Below the pieces are notes generated by a model that was given only the letters and a program-made list of their open reading frames with translations, did not search any database and was not told where the DNA came from. A stretch of DNA of 64,000 nt from Pseudorhodoferax soli (GTDB lineage Bacteria; Pseudomonadota; Gammaproteobacteria; Burkholderiales; Burkholderiaceae_C). This document shows positions 18,154 to 26,772 of this stretch, piece after piece. Each line of letters starts with the position of its first letter. Positions within the stretch are counted from its first letter, which is position 1. The stretch is from NCBI RefSeq assembly GCF_003337555.1, contig NZ_QPJK01000003.1, forward strand, positions 364,115-428,114, given 5' to 3'. Made by a program: the position numbers and the translations under genes.

Positions 18154-19152
18154 ATGAGCCTGGCGCCCTGGTTGCAACGCCAACGCACCAGCTTGCTGGC
18201 CCAGCGGGGCCATGCCTGGCTGCTCCACGGGCCCTCTGGCCTGGGCCAGTACGAGCTGGCACTGGAGCTGGCGCGGGCCTGGCTGTGCGAGCGCGCGGAC
18301 GGGCAGGGCGCCTGTGGCGCCTGTGGCAGCTGCCACGCCATCGATGTCCGAGCCCATGCCGACCTGTGCGTGCTGTTGCCCGAGGTGGAAATGCTGGCCC
18401 TGGGCTGGCCGCTGGACGAGAAGGCCCAGGCCGAGATCGACGACAAGAAGCGCAAGGCCAGCCGCGAGATCCGCGTCGAGGCCATGCGCACAGCGGTGGA
18501 GTTCGGGCAGCGGACCAGTGCCCGGGGACGGGGCAAGGCGGTCCTGGTGTTTCCGGCCGAACGCATGAACACCATCAGCGCGAACGCCTTGCTCAAGACG
18601 CTGGAGGAACCGCCCGGCGATGTGCGCTTCGTGCTGGCGACAGGCGCAGCGCACCTGCTCCTGCCCACCATCCGCAGCCGCTGCATGGGCCACCAGATGG
18701 CCTGGCCTGCGCCGCAGGAGGCCCAGGACTGGCTGCAGGCGCAGGACGGCGTCGTGGCGGCCGACGTCCCGGTGCTGCTGGCGGCCGCCGGTGGCCGGCC
18801 CGAAGAGGCCCTGCGCATGCACGAGGCCGGCCGCAGTGCGCGCGCCTGGAGCGCCCTGCCGCAGGCACTGGCGCGCGGCGACATGGGGGCGGTCAGCGGC
18901 CTGGCGCCCGTCGAGCTCATCGATGCCATGCAAAAGCTCTGCCACGACCTGCTGCGCGTGGGGCAGGGCGCTGCACCGCGCTTCTTCGCAGGCGCTGACC
19001 TGCCGCCGCCGGCGCGGATTGATGCCTTGCTGCAATGGTCGCGCAAGCTGCAGGACAGCGCCCGGATCGCCGAGCACCCCTTGAACGCCGGCCTGATGCT
19101 GGAGTCGCTCGTTACGCTGGCGAAAAGCGCCCTAAACTCGCGCTCACCATGA
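18154..19152 (+). CDS. holB: DNA polymerase III subunit delta'
   Basis: A 332-residue clamp-loader subunit. It starts MSLAPWLQRQRTSLLAQRG and has the four-cysteine zinc module (C-x8-10-C-GAC-GSC-H, near residues 45-62). The Walker A position reads GPSGLGQYE, lacking the Lys, as expected for delta', which does not bind ATP. The later motif NALLKTLEEPP is the conserved sensor region shared with DnaX. An upstream in-frame extension exists but overlaps tmk. The ATG follows tmk by 73 bp. Its TGA overlaps the pilZ ATG. Confidence 0.94.
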   Translation: MSLAPWLQRQRTSLLAQRGHAWLLHGPSGLGQYELALELARAWLCERADGQGACGACGSCHAIDVRAHADLCVLLPEVEMLALGWPLDEKAQAEIDDKKRKASREIRVEAMRTAVEFGQRTSARGRGKAVLVFPAERMNTISANALLKTLEEPPGDVRFVLATGAAHLLLPTIRSRCMGHQMAWPAPQEAQDWLQAQDGVVAADVPVLLAAAGGRPEEALRMHEAGRSARAWSALPQALARGDMGAVSGLAPVELIDAMQKLCHDLLRVGQGAAPRFFAGADLPPPARIDALLQWSRKLQDSARIAEHPLNAGLMLESLVTLAKSALNSRSP

Positions 19153-19508
19153 GCAGTCCCGCCCCGGCACCGCGCCCCAGCGTCATCCAGCTGGCGATCA
19201 AGGAAAAAGCCGCCCTGTACGCGGCCTACATTCCCTTGTTCGCCGAAGGCGGCATGTTCATCCCCACCTCGCGCGAGTACCAGCTCGGTGACGACGTCTA
19301 TGTGCTGCTGTCGCTGCCGGAAGACCCGCAGCGCTACCCGATCGCCGGGCGCGTGGCGTGGGTCACGCCTTCGCGCGCGTCGGGCAACCGGACGCAGGGC
19401 GTGGGCATCCAGTTCCCCCGGGACGAGAAGTCGCGCCAGCTCAAGGAAAAGATCGAGGACCTGCTGAGCGGGCATCTCATGTCCGATCGGCCCACCCAAA
19501 CCGTTTGA
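19149..19508 (+). CDS. pilZ: PilZ domain protein, type IV pilus PilZ type
   Basis: A 119-residue single PilZ domain. It resembles the original PilZ of pseudomonads, needed for type IV pilus assembly (with FimX/PilB), and lies directly after holB as pilZ does in Pseudomonas and Xanthomonas. The conserved YIPLFAEGGMFIPTSREYQLGDDVYVLLSLPE block and GRVAWVTP...GVGIQF are present. The N-terminal RxxxR of c-di-GMP binders is absent, as in true PilZ proteins that do not bind the nucleotide. The ATG overlaps the holB stop (ATGA). No other pilus genes are in the window. Confidence 0.88.
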   Translation: MSSPAPAPRPSVIQLAIKEKAALYAAYIPLFAEGGMFIPTSREYQLGDDVYVLLSLPEDPQRYPIAGRVAWVTPSRASGNRTQGVGIQFPRDEKSRQLKEKIEDLLSGHLMSDRPTQTV

Positions 19509-19544
19509 TACGCACGCCGGCCGCGCGCCGGCGCTGCCCCGCGC

Positions 19545-20339
19545 ATGTACACCGATTCGCATTGCCACCTGAGCGACCCCCAGCTGCTGGCCCGGTTGCC
19601 GCAGATTCTTGACGACATGGCCGCCGCGCAGGTCGACCGCGCGATGTGCATCTGCACCACACTGGAAGAGTTCGAGACCGTCCACGGGATCGCCATGGCG
19701 CACCCGCAGATCTGGGCGACCGTGGGCGTGCATCCCGACGAAGAGGATGTGCAGGAGCCCGGCCTGGACGACTTGCTGACCCGCGGCCGCCTGCCCCGTG
19801 TGCTGGCGATCGGCGAGACCGGCCTGGATTACTACCGTCTGGGCGAGCGCAGCGTGGCCGATGTGCAGTGGCAGCGCGAGCGCTTTCGCACCCACATCCT
19901 GGCCGCGCAGCACCTCGGCAAGCCGCTGGTCATCCACACCCGCGCCGCTTCGGACGACACGCTGGCGATCCTGCGGGAGCAGGGCGAGGATGGCTCGGGC
20001 GGGGCCGCCGGTGGCGTGTTCCACTGCTTCACCGAGACCGAAGCAGTGGCCCGTGCGGCGCTGGACCTGGGTTTCTACATCTCACTGTCCGGAATCATCA
20101 CCTTCAAGAACGCGCAAGACCTGCGCGACATCGCAGGCTTCGTCCCGCTGGACCGCCTGCTGATCGAAACCGACAGCCCGTATCTGGCGCCGATACCGCA
20201 CCGGGGCAAGACCAACCAGCCCGCCTGGGTGCCACATGTCGCGGCCCAGATCGCGGCGGTGCGCGGTTTGGCCGTAGAGGCGGTCGCCGCGCAGACCAGC
20301 GCCAACTTCGACGCACTTTTCCGGCCGGAGGCGGCATGA
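19545..20339 (+). CDS. TatD family metal-dependent hydrolase
   Basis: A 264-residue TatD-type TIM-barrel hydrolase (nuclease/deacylase family, two metals). Visible motifs are the DSHCHLSD opening (His-x-His), a GETGLDYY segment, VIHTRAA, FHCFTETEAVA and the ETDSPYLAPIPHRGKTNQP metal-binding/active-site block near residues 205-230. The gene order holB-pilZ-tatD is conserved in gamma- and beta-proteobacteria. The ATG lies 37 bp after pilZ, and its stop overlaps the ankyrin gene start. Confidence 0.93.
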   Translation: MYTDSHCHLSDPQLLARLPQILDDMAAAQVDRAMCICTTLEEFETVHGIAMAHPQIWATVGVHPDEEDVQEPGLDDLLTRGRLPRVLAIGETGLDYYRLGERSVADVQWQRERFRTHILAAQHLGKPLVIHTRAASDDTLAILREQGEDGSGGAAGGVFHCFTETEAVARAALDLGFYISLSGIITFKNAQDLRDIAGFVPLDRLLIETDSPYLAPIPHRGKTNQPAWVPHVAAQIAAVRGLAVEAVAAQTSANFDALFRPEAA

Positions 20340-21001
20340 CGATGGATGTGCAACGCCGGCGCTGCATGGCCGTTTTGCTGCTGGGCGCAGCGGGCATGGC
20401 GACTGCGGGCTCGTACGACGACTTCTTCGCCGCCATTGCCGCGGACGATGCGGCGGCCGTGGTGAATCTGCTGCGGCGCGGCTTTGACCCCAACACGCGT
20501 GACCCGAACGGCCAGCACGGCCTGTACCTTGCCATCCGTGCGCGGTCGTCCCGCGTGACGCAGGCCTTGATCGATTGGCCGAAGACCGAGGTCGAATCGC
20601 TGAACAAGGCCGACGAGAGCCCCCTGATGGCGGCGGCGCTGGATGGCCAACTGGAACTCTGCAAGAAGCTGATTGCCCGCGGCGCGGCTGTCAACAAGAC
20701 GGGCTGGGCACCGTTGCACTACGCCGCGACCAGCGGGCACGTGGAGGTGATGCGCCTCCTGCTCGAGGAGCATGCCTTCATCGACGCGGAATCACCGAAC
20801 AGAACCACGCCCTTGATGATGGCTGCGCGCTACGGCAGCCAGGAGGCGACGAGGCTGTTGCTGCAGGAAGGCGCGGAGCCCCTGCTGAAGAACGAACAAG
20901 GCATGACCGCCATCGATTTTGCGAACTCTGTCAACCGGGCCGATGTTGCGAAGCTCATCGGAGATGCGGTGCGACAACGTCAGCCCAGAGGAAAGTGGTG
21001 A
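20336..21001 (+). CDS. exported ankyrin-repeat protein
   Basis: A 221-residue protein with a hydrophobic N-terminal stretch (MAVLLLGAAGMATAG, about residues 11-25) that looks like a signal peptide, with likely cleavage near AGS. It is followed by about five ankyrin repeats: DPNGQHGLYLAIRARS, ADESPLMAAALDGQLELCKKLIARGA, GWAPLHYAATSGHVEVMRLLLEE, NRTTPLMMAARYGSQEATRLLLQEGA, QGMTAIDFANSVN. It probably acts as a periplasmic protein-binding scaffold; the partner is unknown. The ATG overlaps the tatD stop (ATGA), making it the final gene of the mltG operon. Confidence 0.88.
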   Translation: MTMDVQRRRCMAVLLLGAAGMATAGSYDDFFAAIAADDAAAVVNLLRRGFDPNTRDPNGQHGLYLAIRARSSRVTQALIDWPKTEVESLNKADESPLMAAALDGQLELCKKLIARGAAVNKTGWAPLHYAATSGHVEVMRLLLEEHAFIDAESPNRTTPLMMAARYGSQEATRLLLQEGAEPLLKNEQGMTAIDFANSVNRADVAKLIGDAVRQRQPRGKW

Positions 21002-21103
21002 GAATTGCTGACGAACGGCTGACGGGTGACTGACGCGGTTCTCCAGACCATTTCCGCAGCGTACGACCTATAGTCGCGGCTGTTTGAACCGTGTCGGAAG
21101 GCA

Positions 21104-21307
21104 ATGAACACTCCTGAGCACCATTTGACGGCGGTCTACCTCCTCGCAACAAGCATTCTTGTGCCGCTGGTGATCGTGAGCGTGTGGCGCTACTTGGCGA
21201 GACGCCAGTACCGCAAGGCGCAGGAGGCCATGCGCCGTGGCAACCAGTTGCACCGCAAGTGGCTGGAAGGCAAGCGAGCCGACCGGGAGCGGGCCGGGGA
21301 AGGTTGA
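21104..21307 (+). CDS. small single-helix membrane protein of unknown function
   Basis: A 67-residue ORF with one hydrophobic helix (about residues 8-28, LTAVYLLATSILVPLVIVSVW) followed by a long basic, Arg/Lys-rich tail (ARRQYRKAQEAMRRGNQLHRKWLEGKRADRERA), implying a cytoplasmic amphipathic C-terminal helix. A GGAAGG ribosome site lies 2-3 bases before the ATG, and a TATAGT hexamer is found about 30 bases upstream. Codon use is less GC3-biased than in its neighbours. I do not recognise the family. Confidence 0.6.
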   Translation: MNTPEHHLTAVYLLATSILVPLVIVSVWRYLARRQYRKAQEAMRRGNQLHRKWLEGKRADRERAGEG

Positions 21308-21363
21308 CGGCGGCTGCTCAGGGGCGCGCCGTTGGGCACTGATTCACCTCGCAACGAAACCGG

Positions 21364-21392
21364 TTGACTTTATACGATGTATATTATGTCAA
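21364..21392. promoter_or_regulatory. AT-rich dyad-symmetric site in a convergent intergenic region
   Basis: The 29-base site has the pattern TTGAC-N2-TATAC-N3-GTATA-N4-GTCAA, so two nested arm pairs are inverted around one centre. It stands out from the GC-rich background and lies between two converging genes, where a promoter operator is not expected. It looks like a binding site for a dimeric repressor, or a promoter pair for an unseen transcript. No regulator is assigned. Confidence 0.35.
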
Positions 21393-21404
21393 TAAACGGC
21401 GGCC

Positions 21405-21430
21405 AATAAAAGCAGGATTCATATCCTGCT
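21405..21430 (-). terminator. intrinsic terminator of the YcgR-like gene
   Basis: On the - strand a perfect 8-bp stem AGCAGGAT-atga-ATCCTGCT (21411-21430) is followed at once by TTTTATT. It lies just past the stop codon at 21436. Stem, tight loop and U-run make this the clearest rho-independent terminator in the window. Confidence 0.75.
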
Positions 21431-21435
21431 CTGCT

Positions 21436-22131
21436 TCAGTTGCGGTGGATCAGCAGCGTCTCATAGACATAGTTCTGCAACAAGGCCTGGTGCGTGGCGT
21501 CGATGTCGAGGAAGTTGATGCCGTAGGTGTAGACGGTATAGAACGCCCCGCCGTCGGGCGCCGTACCGACAGCCTGCTGCACGCTGCGGATGGAGGCCGT
21601 CGTGGAAATGCCGACTTCCTCGTTCTGCGACTGAACAAGAACGGAGAAGCTGATCTCGATGGCGTCCCCGACCGCTCCCAACGGATTGGGCGTCGACACC
21701 AGTGCACCTGACAAACTGATGTCCGAGAGCGTCGCCTCTTTCACCAGTTCGCGGTTCGTCGGATTGACCACCCGCACCGGAATGTTGGCCTTGACGCGCA
21801 CCGCCTTGCGCAACCCGACCTTCTGGATGTTCGTCGGAAACGACAGCAGCATGAAGGGCCGCGGTTTGCTGAGCACGGCCTCGATGCGCGCATCGAACGT
21901 GAACACCGACACCCCGGAAAAGACGCGGAGCGCGACCTCCGTTCCGGCGGCCGTTTCGACGGGCTTGCCATCTTGCTGCGGCACTTGCATCAGAAGATAG
22001 TCGTCTGCGACAAAGCCGATCAGCGATGTGTACTGCACCGTGGGACTGCTCGCCTGCTTTGGCATGATTTGCAGGCGGACGCCAACCTGCAGGTTCATGT
22101 CCTCGAACTCGATCTTTGCCTTTTTACTCAT
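21436..22131 (-). CDS. YcgR-like flagellar brake protein (YcgR N-domain plus PilZ)
   Basis: A 231-residue two-domain c-di-GMP receptor. Residues 1 to about 105 resemble the YcgR N-terminal domain (FEDMNLQVGVRLQIMP...). The PilZ domain follows with both nucleotide-binding motifs intact: R108KAVR112 (RxxxR) and D137ISLSG142 (DxSxxG). Proteins of this build slow flagellar rotation or control surface traits when c-di-GMP rises. The ATG at 22131 gives the expected N-terminus; a longer frame to 22212 is possible but extends beyond the domain. It ends in a strong terminator and is likely a single-gene unit. Confidence 0.85.
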   Translation of the reverse strand: MSKKAKIEFEDMNLQVGVRLQIMPKQASSPTVQYTSLIGFVADDYLLMQVPQQDGKPVETAAGTEVALRVFSGVSVFTFDARIEAVLSKPRPFMLLSFPTNIQKVGLRKAVRVKANIPVRVVNPTNRELVKEATLSDISLSGALVSTPNPLGAVGDAIEISFSVLVQSQNEEVGISTTASIRSVQQAVGTAPDGGAFYTVYTYGINFLDIDATHQALLQNYVYETLLIHRN

Positions 22132-22224
22132 CTCGATGTGGAAATTTGGGTGGAGCCGCCTGAGACCGCCTTGCACCGCCATCTGTTCAAAAACCACGCA
22201 GTTTATGCGCAAGTGTCGAACAGT

Positions 22225-24738
22225 TCATGGTACTAGTTGGAGTGTATGCGGAATGCTTTCGGGCGCCATGCGCAAAAGTCGATACTCCGTGTGCGACCAC
22301 TCCTTCGCCATGTCACGGTAGCGGCTTGAAAACACGAGCCCGCTCTGCCCGGTTTGGTACATGAATTGGCTGCGCTCGAGGTCCGCCAGGTCATAGATCG
22401 CACGCAGCGATGCCGCATGGCGGCTGGCGAACGGGTTCTTGGCGTCGTTGGGCCAGTACTGGCCCACATTGACGGTGAACGTATCGCCGCCCGTGGGAAC
22501 GCGCACATCGAACCAGCGCGCCAACAGATCGACGTTGCCGAAAGGCCGGTGGGCGCTCAGCGCCATGTGGGCCACGTCCCAGCGCCAGCGCGAGGGGTCG
22601 TCTCCATAGCGTTTTGACAGCCTGTCCAGGGTCCGCGTGAGCGCCTGGCCGGCTTGGTCGGCGCAACCGCGCGGTGCGCACCACCAGGCATCGTCCGCCG
22701 CGAGCGCAATTTCGACCGTGCTGCGGAAATGGCGTTTTCCGTACAGCGCATCGAAGCGCTCCTGCCCAAGGCGGGGCACCAGCAGGCTCCGCGTCAATTC
22801 ATCGACCCATACCGAGAACACCAGCGCGGCTGCGCCGTCGCCGCGCATGTCGCCGTCGAACCCTTGCAGCATGCGCTGCACGCCCACGGCCAACGGGTGG
22901 CTGGACGGGGCCTGGCGCAAGTACGGCAACAGGCGCTGCGTGGCGAGCGAAACGGTGTCGCCCTGCAGCAGCGCCATGCTGCGGGCGTCGTGGTGCGGCG
23001 TTGCGGCCAGCCGGTCGACGATGCGGTCGAAACGGTAGGGCACCGCCCAGTCCTGCCCGATGAAGTACGGATAGCCCGGCGGTGTCACGCGTTGGTTGGC
23101 GTTCGCGATCCAGGCAGGTTGGGCGCTCTCGCCCTCGCCCCTGCCCTCGCCTGCTCCGTGCGCCGGGGTGTCGGCATAGGGCAGCCAGCCGGCCCATTCG
23201 TAGCGCGGGTCCCATCCCGGTGCGGGCGCGATGCCCCGGATGTCGTTGTCAGGCCGGCGCAATGGCACACGGCCCACGGCCTTGTAGGCAATGCGGCCTG
23301 CCGTGTCGGCCATCATCACGTTCTGCATCGGCGAGTGGTAGTCGGAGAAGGCGGCCAGCAGCTCGCCGACGGTGCCCGCCTCGTTCACGCGCTGCATGGC
23401 CAGGGCTGTCTTGTTGTCCGCCTCCAGGGCCGTCCAGCGCAGTGCCAGCACGTAGCGGTTCAAGTCGATCAGCCTGGCCTGTGCGCTCTGTGCGTCGCTG
23501 AGGACCGGTCCATGGCGCGTGCTGCGCACGGTGTGCTGGACATCGGGCTGCCCCTTGACCCGAATGGTCTCCATGCGCTGATCGAACCGGGCCCATGCTG
23601 CTTGGCCCTGGACGTCCTCCACCCGGTACGACGTCGGATCGTCCGGCTTGATCTGCTCGAGGTACAGGTCCTGCACATCGGGCCCGGTGTTCGTGAAGCC
23701 CCAGGCGGCCGTGCGCGTGCGGCCGAGCACGACGAAGGGCAAGCCCGGCAACGTGGCACCGATCACGTCCAGCTTGGGTGCCTGCAGGCGTGCGAAGTAC
23801 CAGATGGCCGGCGCACTGAGCCCGAGGTGGGGATCGTTCGCCAGCAGCGGCTTGCCGGAGGCCGTGTTGCTGCCGCTCACGACCCAGGCGTTGCTGCCCT
23901 TGCCTTCGGACAGGCCGGCATCGCGCACGAAGGCTGCCGACCAGCGGCGCGCTGCATCATCGAGCAAGCGCGCCGCGAAAGGGACGCCGCCTGTCGCACC
24001 CGAGGTCTTCGGGTTCTGCTGCGGCTCGGTGCGGTAGACACCCAACTGGCGGTACAGCGCCGCGAGATCCACCTTGGAGGCCGGCGGCTCTCCAGGATAT
24101 GGCGGAAACAGCTCCCACAGCCGGGGCGTGTCAACGACTTGGGCGGCGGACAGCCGCGCGAACTCGGTCCCCCAGTTGCCACCCAGGTCCAGCGCCATCA
24201 TCAACGACCAGCCGACGCTGTCCACGGCCTCCCACGCTTTGCTGTTCTGGCCCGGGCGCACACCCAGCAACAGGAATTCCGGCTGCAATGCCTGCGGGCG
24301 GTTCGTGTAGAAGGACTGGATCCCCTCGCTGTAGGCTTCCAGCGCAGCGCGCGCCTCAGGCGGCATGCGCTCGAGCTGGCGCTGGGCCGCCTGCATGATG
24401 CCCAACGTGCGCAGCAGCTTGTCGGTCTCCAGGGTGGCTTCGCCCAGAACCTCGGACAAGGTGCCGCGCATCACGCGCCGGTTGAATTCCATTTGCCAGC
24501 CGCGCTCCTGGGCATGCACGAAGCCCAGCGTGAACCAGGCGTCCCTTGCAGTGGCCGCCTTGATGTGCGTGACATCGGAGGCGTCCCGCTCCACGGTGAC
24601 GGCGCTCTGGAGTCCTTGCACGCGCAGCGTGCCATCCAGCTGCGGGAAGCTGCGCCACACGTACATGCCCAGGACCAGCATGCCGGCCAGGACGACAAAC
24701 AGCAGAACGGCGCCGAGGCGCTTGAACCATCGCATCAC
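22225..24738 (-). CDS. penicillin acylase family protein
   Basis: An 837-residue Ntn-hydrolase precursor (peptidase S45 family), which matures by cutting itself into alpha and beta chains and then hydrolyses an amide bond in substrates such as penicillins, acyl-homoserine lactones or acyl amino acids. The N-terminus has a membrane/signal segment (about residues 8-29). The maturation site is at GKG-SNAWVVSG, placing the new N-terminal nucleophile at Ser282. The downstream ANDPHLGLSAPAIWY and NVMMADTAGRIAY are conserved S45 features. It is a plausible quorum-quenching or acyl-amide enzyme, but specificity cannot be read from sequence. 21 bp separate it from the upstream cyclase gene, suggesting co-transcription. 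Confidence 0.92.
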   Translation of the reverse strand: MMRWFKRLGAVLLFVVLAGMLVLGMYVWRSFPQLDGTLRVQGLQSAVTVERDASDVTHIKAATARDAWFTLGFVHAQERGWQMEFNRRVMRGTLSEVLGEATLETDKLLRTLGIMQAAQRQLERMPPEARAALEAYSEGIQSFYTNRPQALQPEFLLLGVRPGQNSKAWEAVDSVGWSLMMALDLGGNWGTEFARLSAAQVVDTPRLWELFPPYPGEPPASKVDLAALYRQLGVYRTEPQQNPKTSGATGGVPFAARLLDDAARRWSAAFVRDAGLSEGKGSNAWVVSGSNTASGKPLLANDPHLGLSAPAIWYFARLQAPKLDVIGATLPGLPFVVLGRTRTAAWGFTNTGPDVQDLYLEQIKPDDPTSYRVEDVQGQAAWARFDQRMETIRVKGQPDVQHTVRSTRHGPVLSDAQSAQARLIDLNRYVLALRWTALEADNKTALAMQRVNEAGTVGELLAAFSDYHSPMQNVMMADTAGRIAYKAVGRVPLRRPDNDIRGIAPAPGWDPRYEWAGWLPYADTPAHGAGEGRGEGESAQPAWIANANQRVTPPGYPYFIGQDWAVPYRFDRIVDRLAATPHHDARSMALLQGDTVSLATQRLLPYLRQAPSSHPLAVGVQRMLQGFDGDMRGDGAAALVFSVWVDELTRSLLVPRLGQERFDALYGKRHFRSTVEIALAADDAWWCAPRGCADQAGQALTRTLDRLSKRYGDDPSRWRWDVAHMALSAHRPFGNVDLLARWFDVRVPTGGDTFTVNVGQYWPNDAKNPFASRHAASLRAIYDLADLERSQFMYQTGQSGLVFSSRYRDMAKEWSHTEYRLLRMAPESIPHTLQLVP

Positions 24739-24759
24739 AGATCCCCCGAAGTACCCAGG

Positions 24760-25683
24760 TCAGCGTTGTGTGCCGCCGTTGATGGAGAACGCCACCGTCG
24801 GCGCGCCGAGATCGCCATGCGGCACGCCCAGTGCGATCTCTCCTGCCCCGTGGAGTTGGCATTCGTCGCGCCGCAGTGCAACGTCCGAATCGCTGCCGGC
24901 AAACCGGACCCAGGTGCCGAAGCTGCTGAGGTCGACCAGCACGAAGACGCCGCTGCGCGCCTCGATGCGCGCGTGCAGACGGGACACGCGCGGGTCGTTG
25001 ACGACGATCTCGGCGTGCTCGTTCCTGCCCAGGTGCACCGGCAACTCGCGCGCGTGAAAACCCAGCGAGAGATCCAGATGCTGCAACTGGATGCGGGTCG
25101 GCGCCGCCGTGTCGGCCGAGACTGGCCGGGCGAGCACCGCCTGCTGGGTCAGGAAATCGGAGGCAATATCCTCCTCCCATTCCACCTTGAACAGCGTGAG
25201 CGGCTCGGCCTTGCCGCGCAGCGTGACCGAGCCCAGGCTGCGAAAGCGCAAGCCATGGCCGTCATCAACGCCATCGACCACGGACGCGGTAGCCCAGATC
25301 TCGCTGCCCCCGGCCAGATCGCTCAGCCGCGCGGCCACGTTCACGGCGTCGCCGTAGCAGTCACCATCGACCTCCACCACGTCGCCACGTGCCACGCCGG
25401 CCTTGATCTCCATGCGCAGGGGCTGCGGCCATTGCTCCAGGCGGATGCGGTGCCCGCGCTGCATCTGGATGACTGCGTCGACGGCATCGATGGGTTGTTC
25501 GAACACGGCGAGGATGCCGTCGCCCAACGTCTTGACCACGCGGCCGCGGTGGGCCTCGCAGATCGCGCCGATCCACTGCGTCAGCCGTGTGATGGTCGCA
25601 GTCGCCTTCTCGTTGCCGAACGTCTCGAAGAACGCCGTGCTGTCAGAAAGATCTGCAAAAACAACCGTGGCCTGAACGCCCAT
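24760..25683 (-). CDS. class III adenylate/guanylate cyclase with C-terminal FHA domain
   Basis: A 307-residue soluble cyclase. The catalytic domain is at residues 1 to about 170. Metal-binding Asp11 is in VVFADLSDST, the second Asp is in VKTLGDGILAVF (51-61), and the transition-state pair Asn115 and Arg119 is in GDAVNVAARL, so the active site looks complete. A linker leads to an FHA domain (about 205-290): LGR at 218-220, SRLH near 234-237 and FGTWV near 255-259, which binds phosphothreonine peptides. No membrane segment. It probably makes cAMP under control of a protein kinase. It precedes the penicillin acylase gene by 21 bp. Confidence 0.92.
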   Translation of the reverse strand: MGVQATVVFADLSDSTAFFETFGNEKATATITRLTQWIGAICEAHRGRVVKTLGDGILAVFEQPIDAVDAVIQMQRGHRIRLEQWPQPLRMEIKAGVARGDVVEVDGDCYGDAVNVAARLSDLAGGSEIWATASVVDGVDDGHGLRFRSLGSVTLRGKAEPLTLFKVEWEEDIASDFLTQQAVLARPVSADTAAPTRIQLQHLDLSLGFHARELPVHLGRNEHAEIVVNDPRVSRLHARIEARSGVFVLVDLSSFGTWVRFAGSDSDVALRRDECQLHGAGEIALGVPHGDLGAPTVAFSINGGTQR

Positions 25684-25743
25684 GGTGCTACGGGTGGGTG
25701 ACGGGAAGAGGCCAGCAGTGTAGGGGAAGCGCAGGCCGCAGGC

Positions 25744-26772
25744 TCAATGCGTGTGGCCGTGCCCTTCGTGCGCGTGATGCGCATGGTGACCATGGTCGTT
25801 GTGGTCGCCATCCAGGTGGCCCCAGAACAGCAGCGCTTCGCGGTTCTCCACCACCATCTGCACCTTGGCGCCGACTGGCAACAGCACCTTGGTGCGCACA
25901 TGGCCGAACGGCAGCTGCGTGAACACCGGGACCTTGGTCTGGCTGCGCAGCCAGGCGACCACGGTGGCCAGACGGAAGTTGCGGTCGTGCGCCACCGTCT
26001 GGTAGCCCGTGAACTGGCCCAGCACCACGGCTTTTTGCCGGGCCAGAACGCCGGCGTGCAGCAGCTGCGTGAGCATGCGTTCGATCCGGTACGGGTGCTC
26101 GTTCACGTCTTCCAGGAACAGGATGCCGCCGCGCACCTCGGGCAGATAGGGCGTGCCGACCAGCCCGCTCAGCACGGCCAGGTTGCCACCCCACAGCGTG
26201 GCATCGCGCACGGTCCAGGACGGCGGCACATCCTCGGCGGCCGCCGTGCTTCGGCGCGCGCGCGATGCCGGCATCGGATCCTCGCGGCCGATGCGCCAGC
26301 CGGTGCCCTCGCCCTGCCCCAGCAGCAGATCATCGAAGCAGGCCTGCATGATCTCGTCGGGTTCCTCTTCGCCACCAAAATCGCCGCACAGCGCGGGCCC
26401 GGCCCAGCTGATGCCGCCGGCGCGCGCCAGCAGCGCCAGTTGCAGGGCCGTGAAGTCGCTGTGGCCGACAAGGCGCAGGCCGCGCGCCGCAGCACGCGCC
26501 AGCACCGGGTAGCGGATGCGGTCCAGGATGCGCGTGAGGCCATAGCCGCCGCGCGAGATCAGGGCGATGTCCGCGCCGCTCGCCGCAGCGCGGTGCAGGG
26601 CGGCGAGCCGTGTGTCGTCGTCGCCGGCAAAGCGCATGTGGCTCTTGAGTGCGGCCTCATCGATTTCGACTGCGTAGCCTTGTCCGCGCAGGCGTTGCAC
26701 GGCACGCTTGAATGCGGCTTTGTCGCGGACAGCGCCGGCGGGGGAGTAGATATAGATGTGCTTCGGATTCAC
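25744..26772 (-). CDS. ldcA: LD-carboxypeptidase (peptidase S66) with His-rich tail
   Basis: A 342-residue LdcA-type serine peptidase that trims the terminal D-Ala from tetrapeptides in murein recycling. The opening YIYSPAGAVRD, the RGGYGLTRIL segment, the nucleophile motif GHSDFTAL (Ser105) and FLEDVNEHPYRIERML (catalytic Glu) are all present. The C-terminal last ~24 residues are rich in His with Asp/Gly and are unusual for the family. The start is GTG at 26772, overlapping the tadA stop (GTGA); an ORF extension beyond it reads through tadA. It lies downstream of tadA in one unit. Confidence 0.9.
   Translation of the reverse strand: MNPKHIYIYSPAGAVRDKAAFKRAVQRLRGQGYAVEIDEAALKSHMRFAGDDDTRLAALHRAAASGADIALISRGGYGLTRILDRIRYPVLARAAARGLRLVGHSDFTALQLALLARAGGISWAGPALCGDFGGEEEPDEIMQACFDDLLLGQGEGTGWRIGREDPMPASRARRSTAAAEDVPPSWTVRDATLWGGNLAVLSGLVGTPYLPEVRGGILFLEDVNEHPYRIERMLTQLLHAGVLARQKAVVLGQFTGYQTVAHDRNFRLATVVAWLRSQTKVPVFTQLPFGHVRTKVLLPVGAKVQMVVENREALLFWGHLDGDHNDHGHHAHHAHEGHGHTH

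Noticed and set aside
18077-18157. 26-codon frame between tmk and holB that overlaps both by ATGA
   Set aside because: It has the right overlaps, but the sequence is Pro/Arg/Ala-rich like chance GC-rich frames, it has no family resemblance and is too short to judge.
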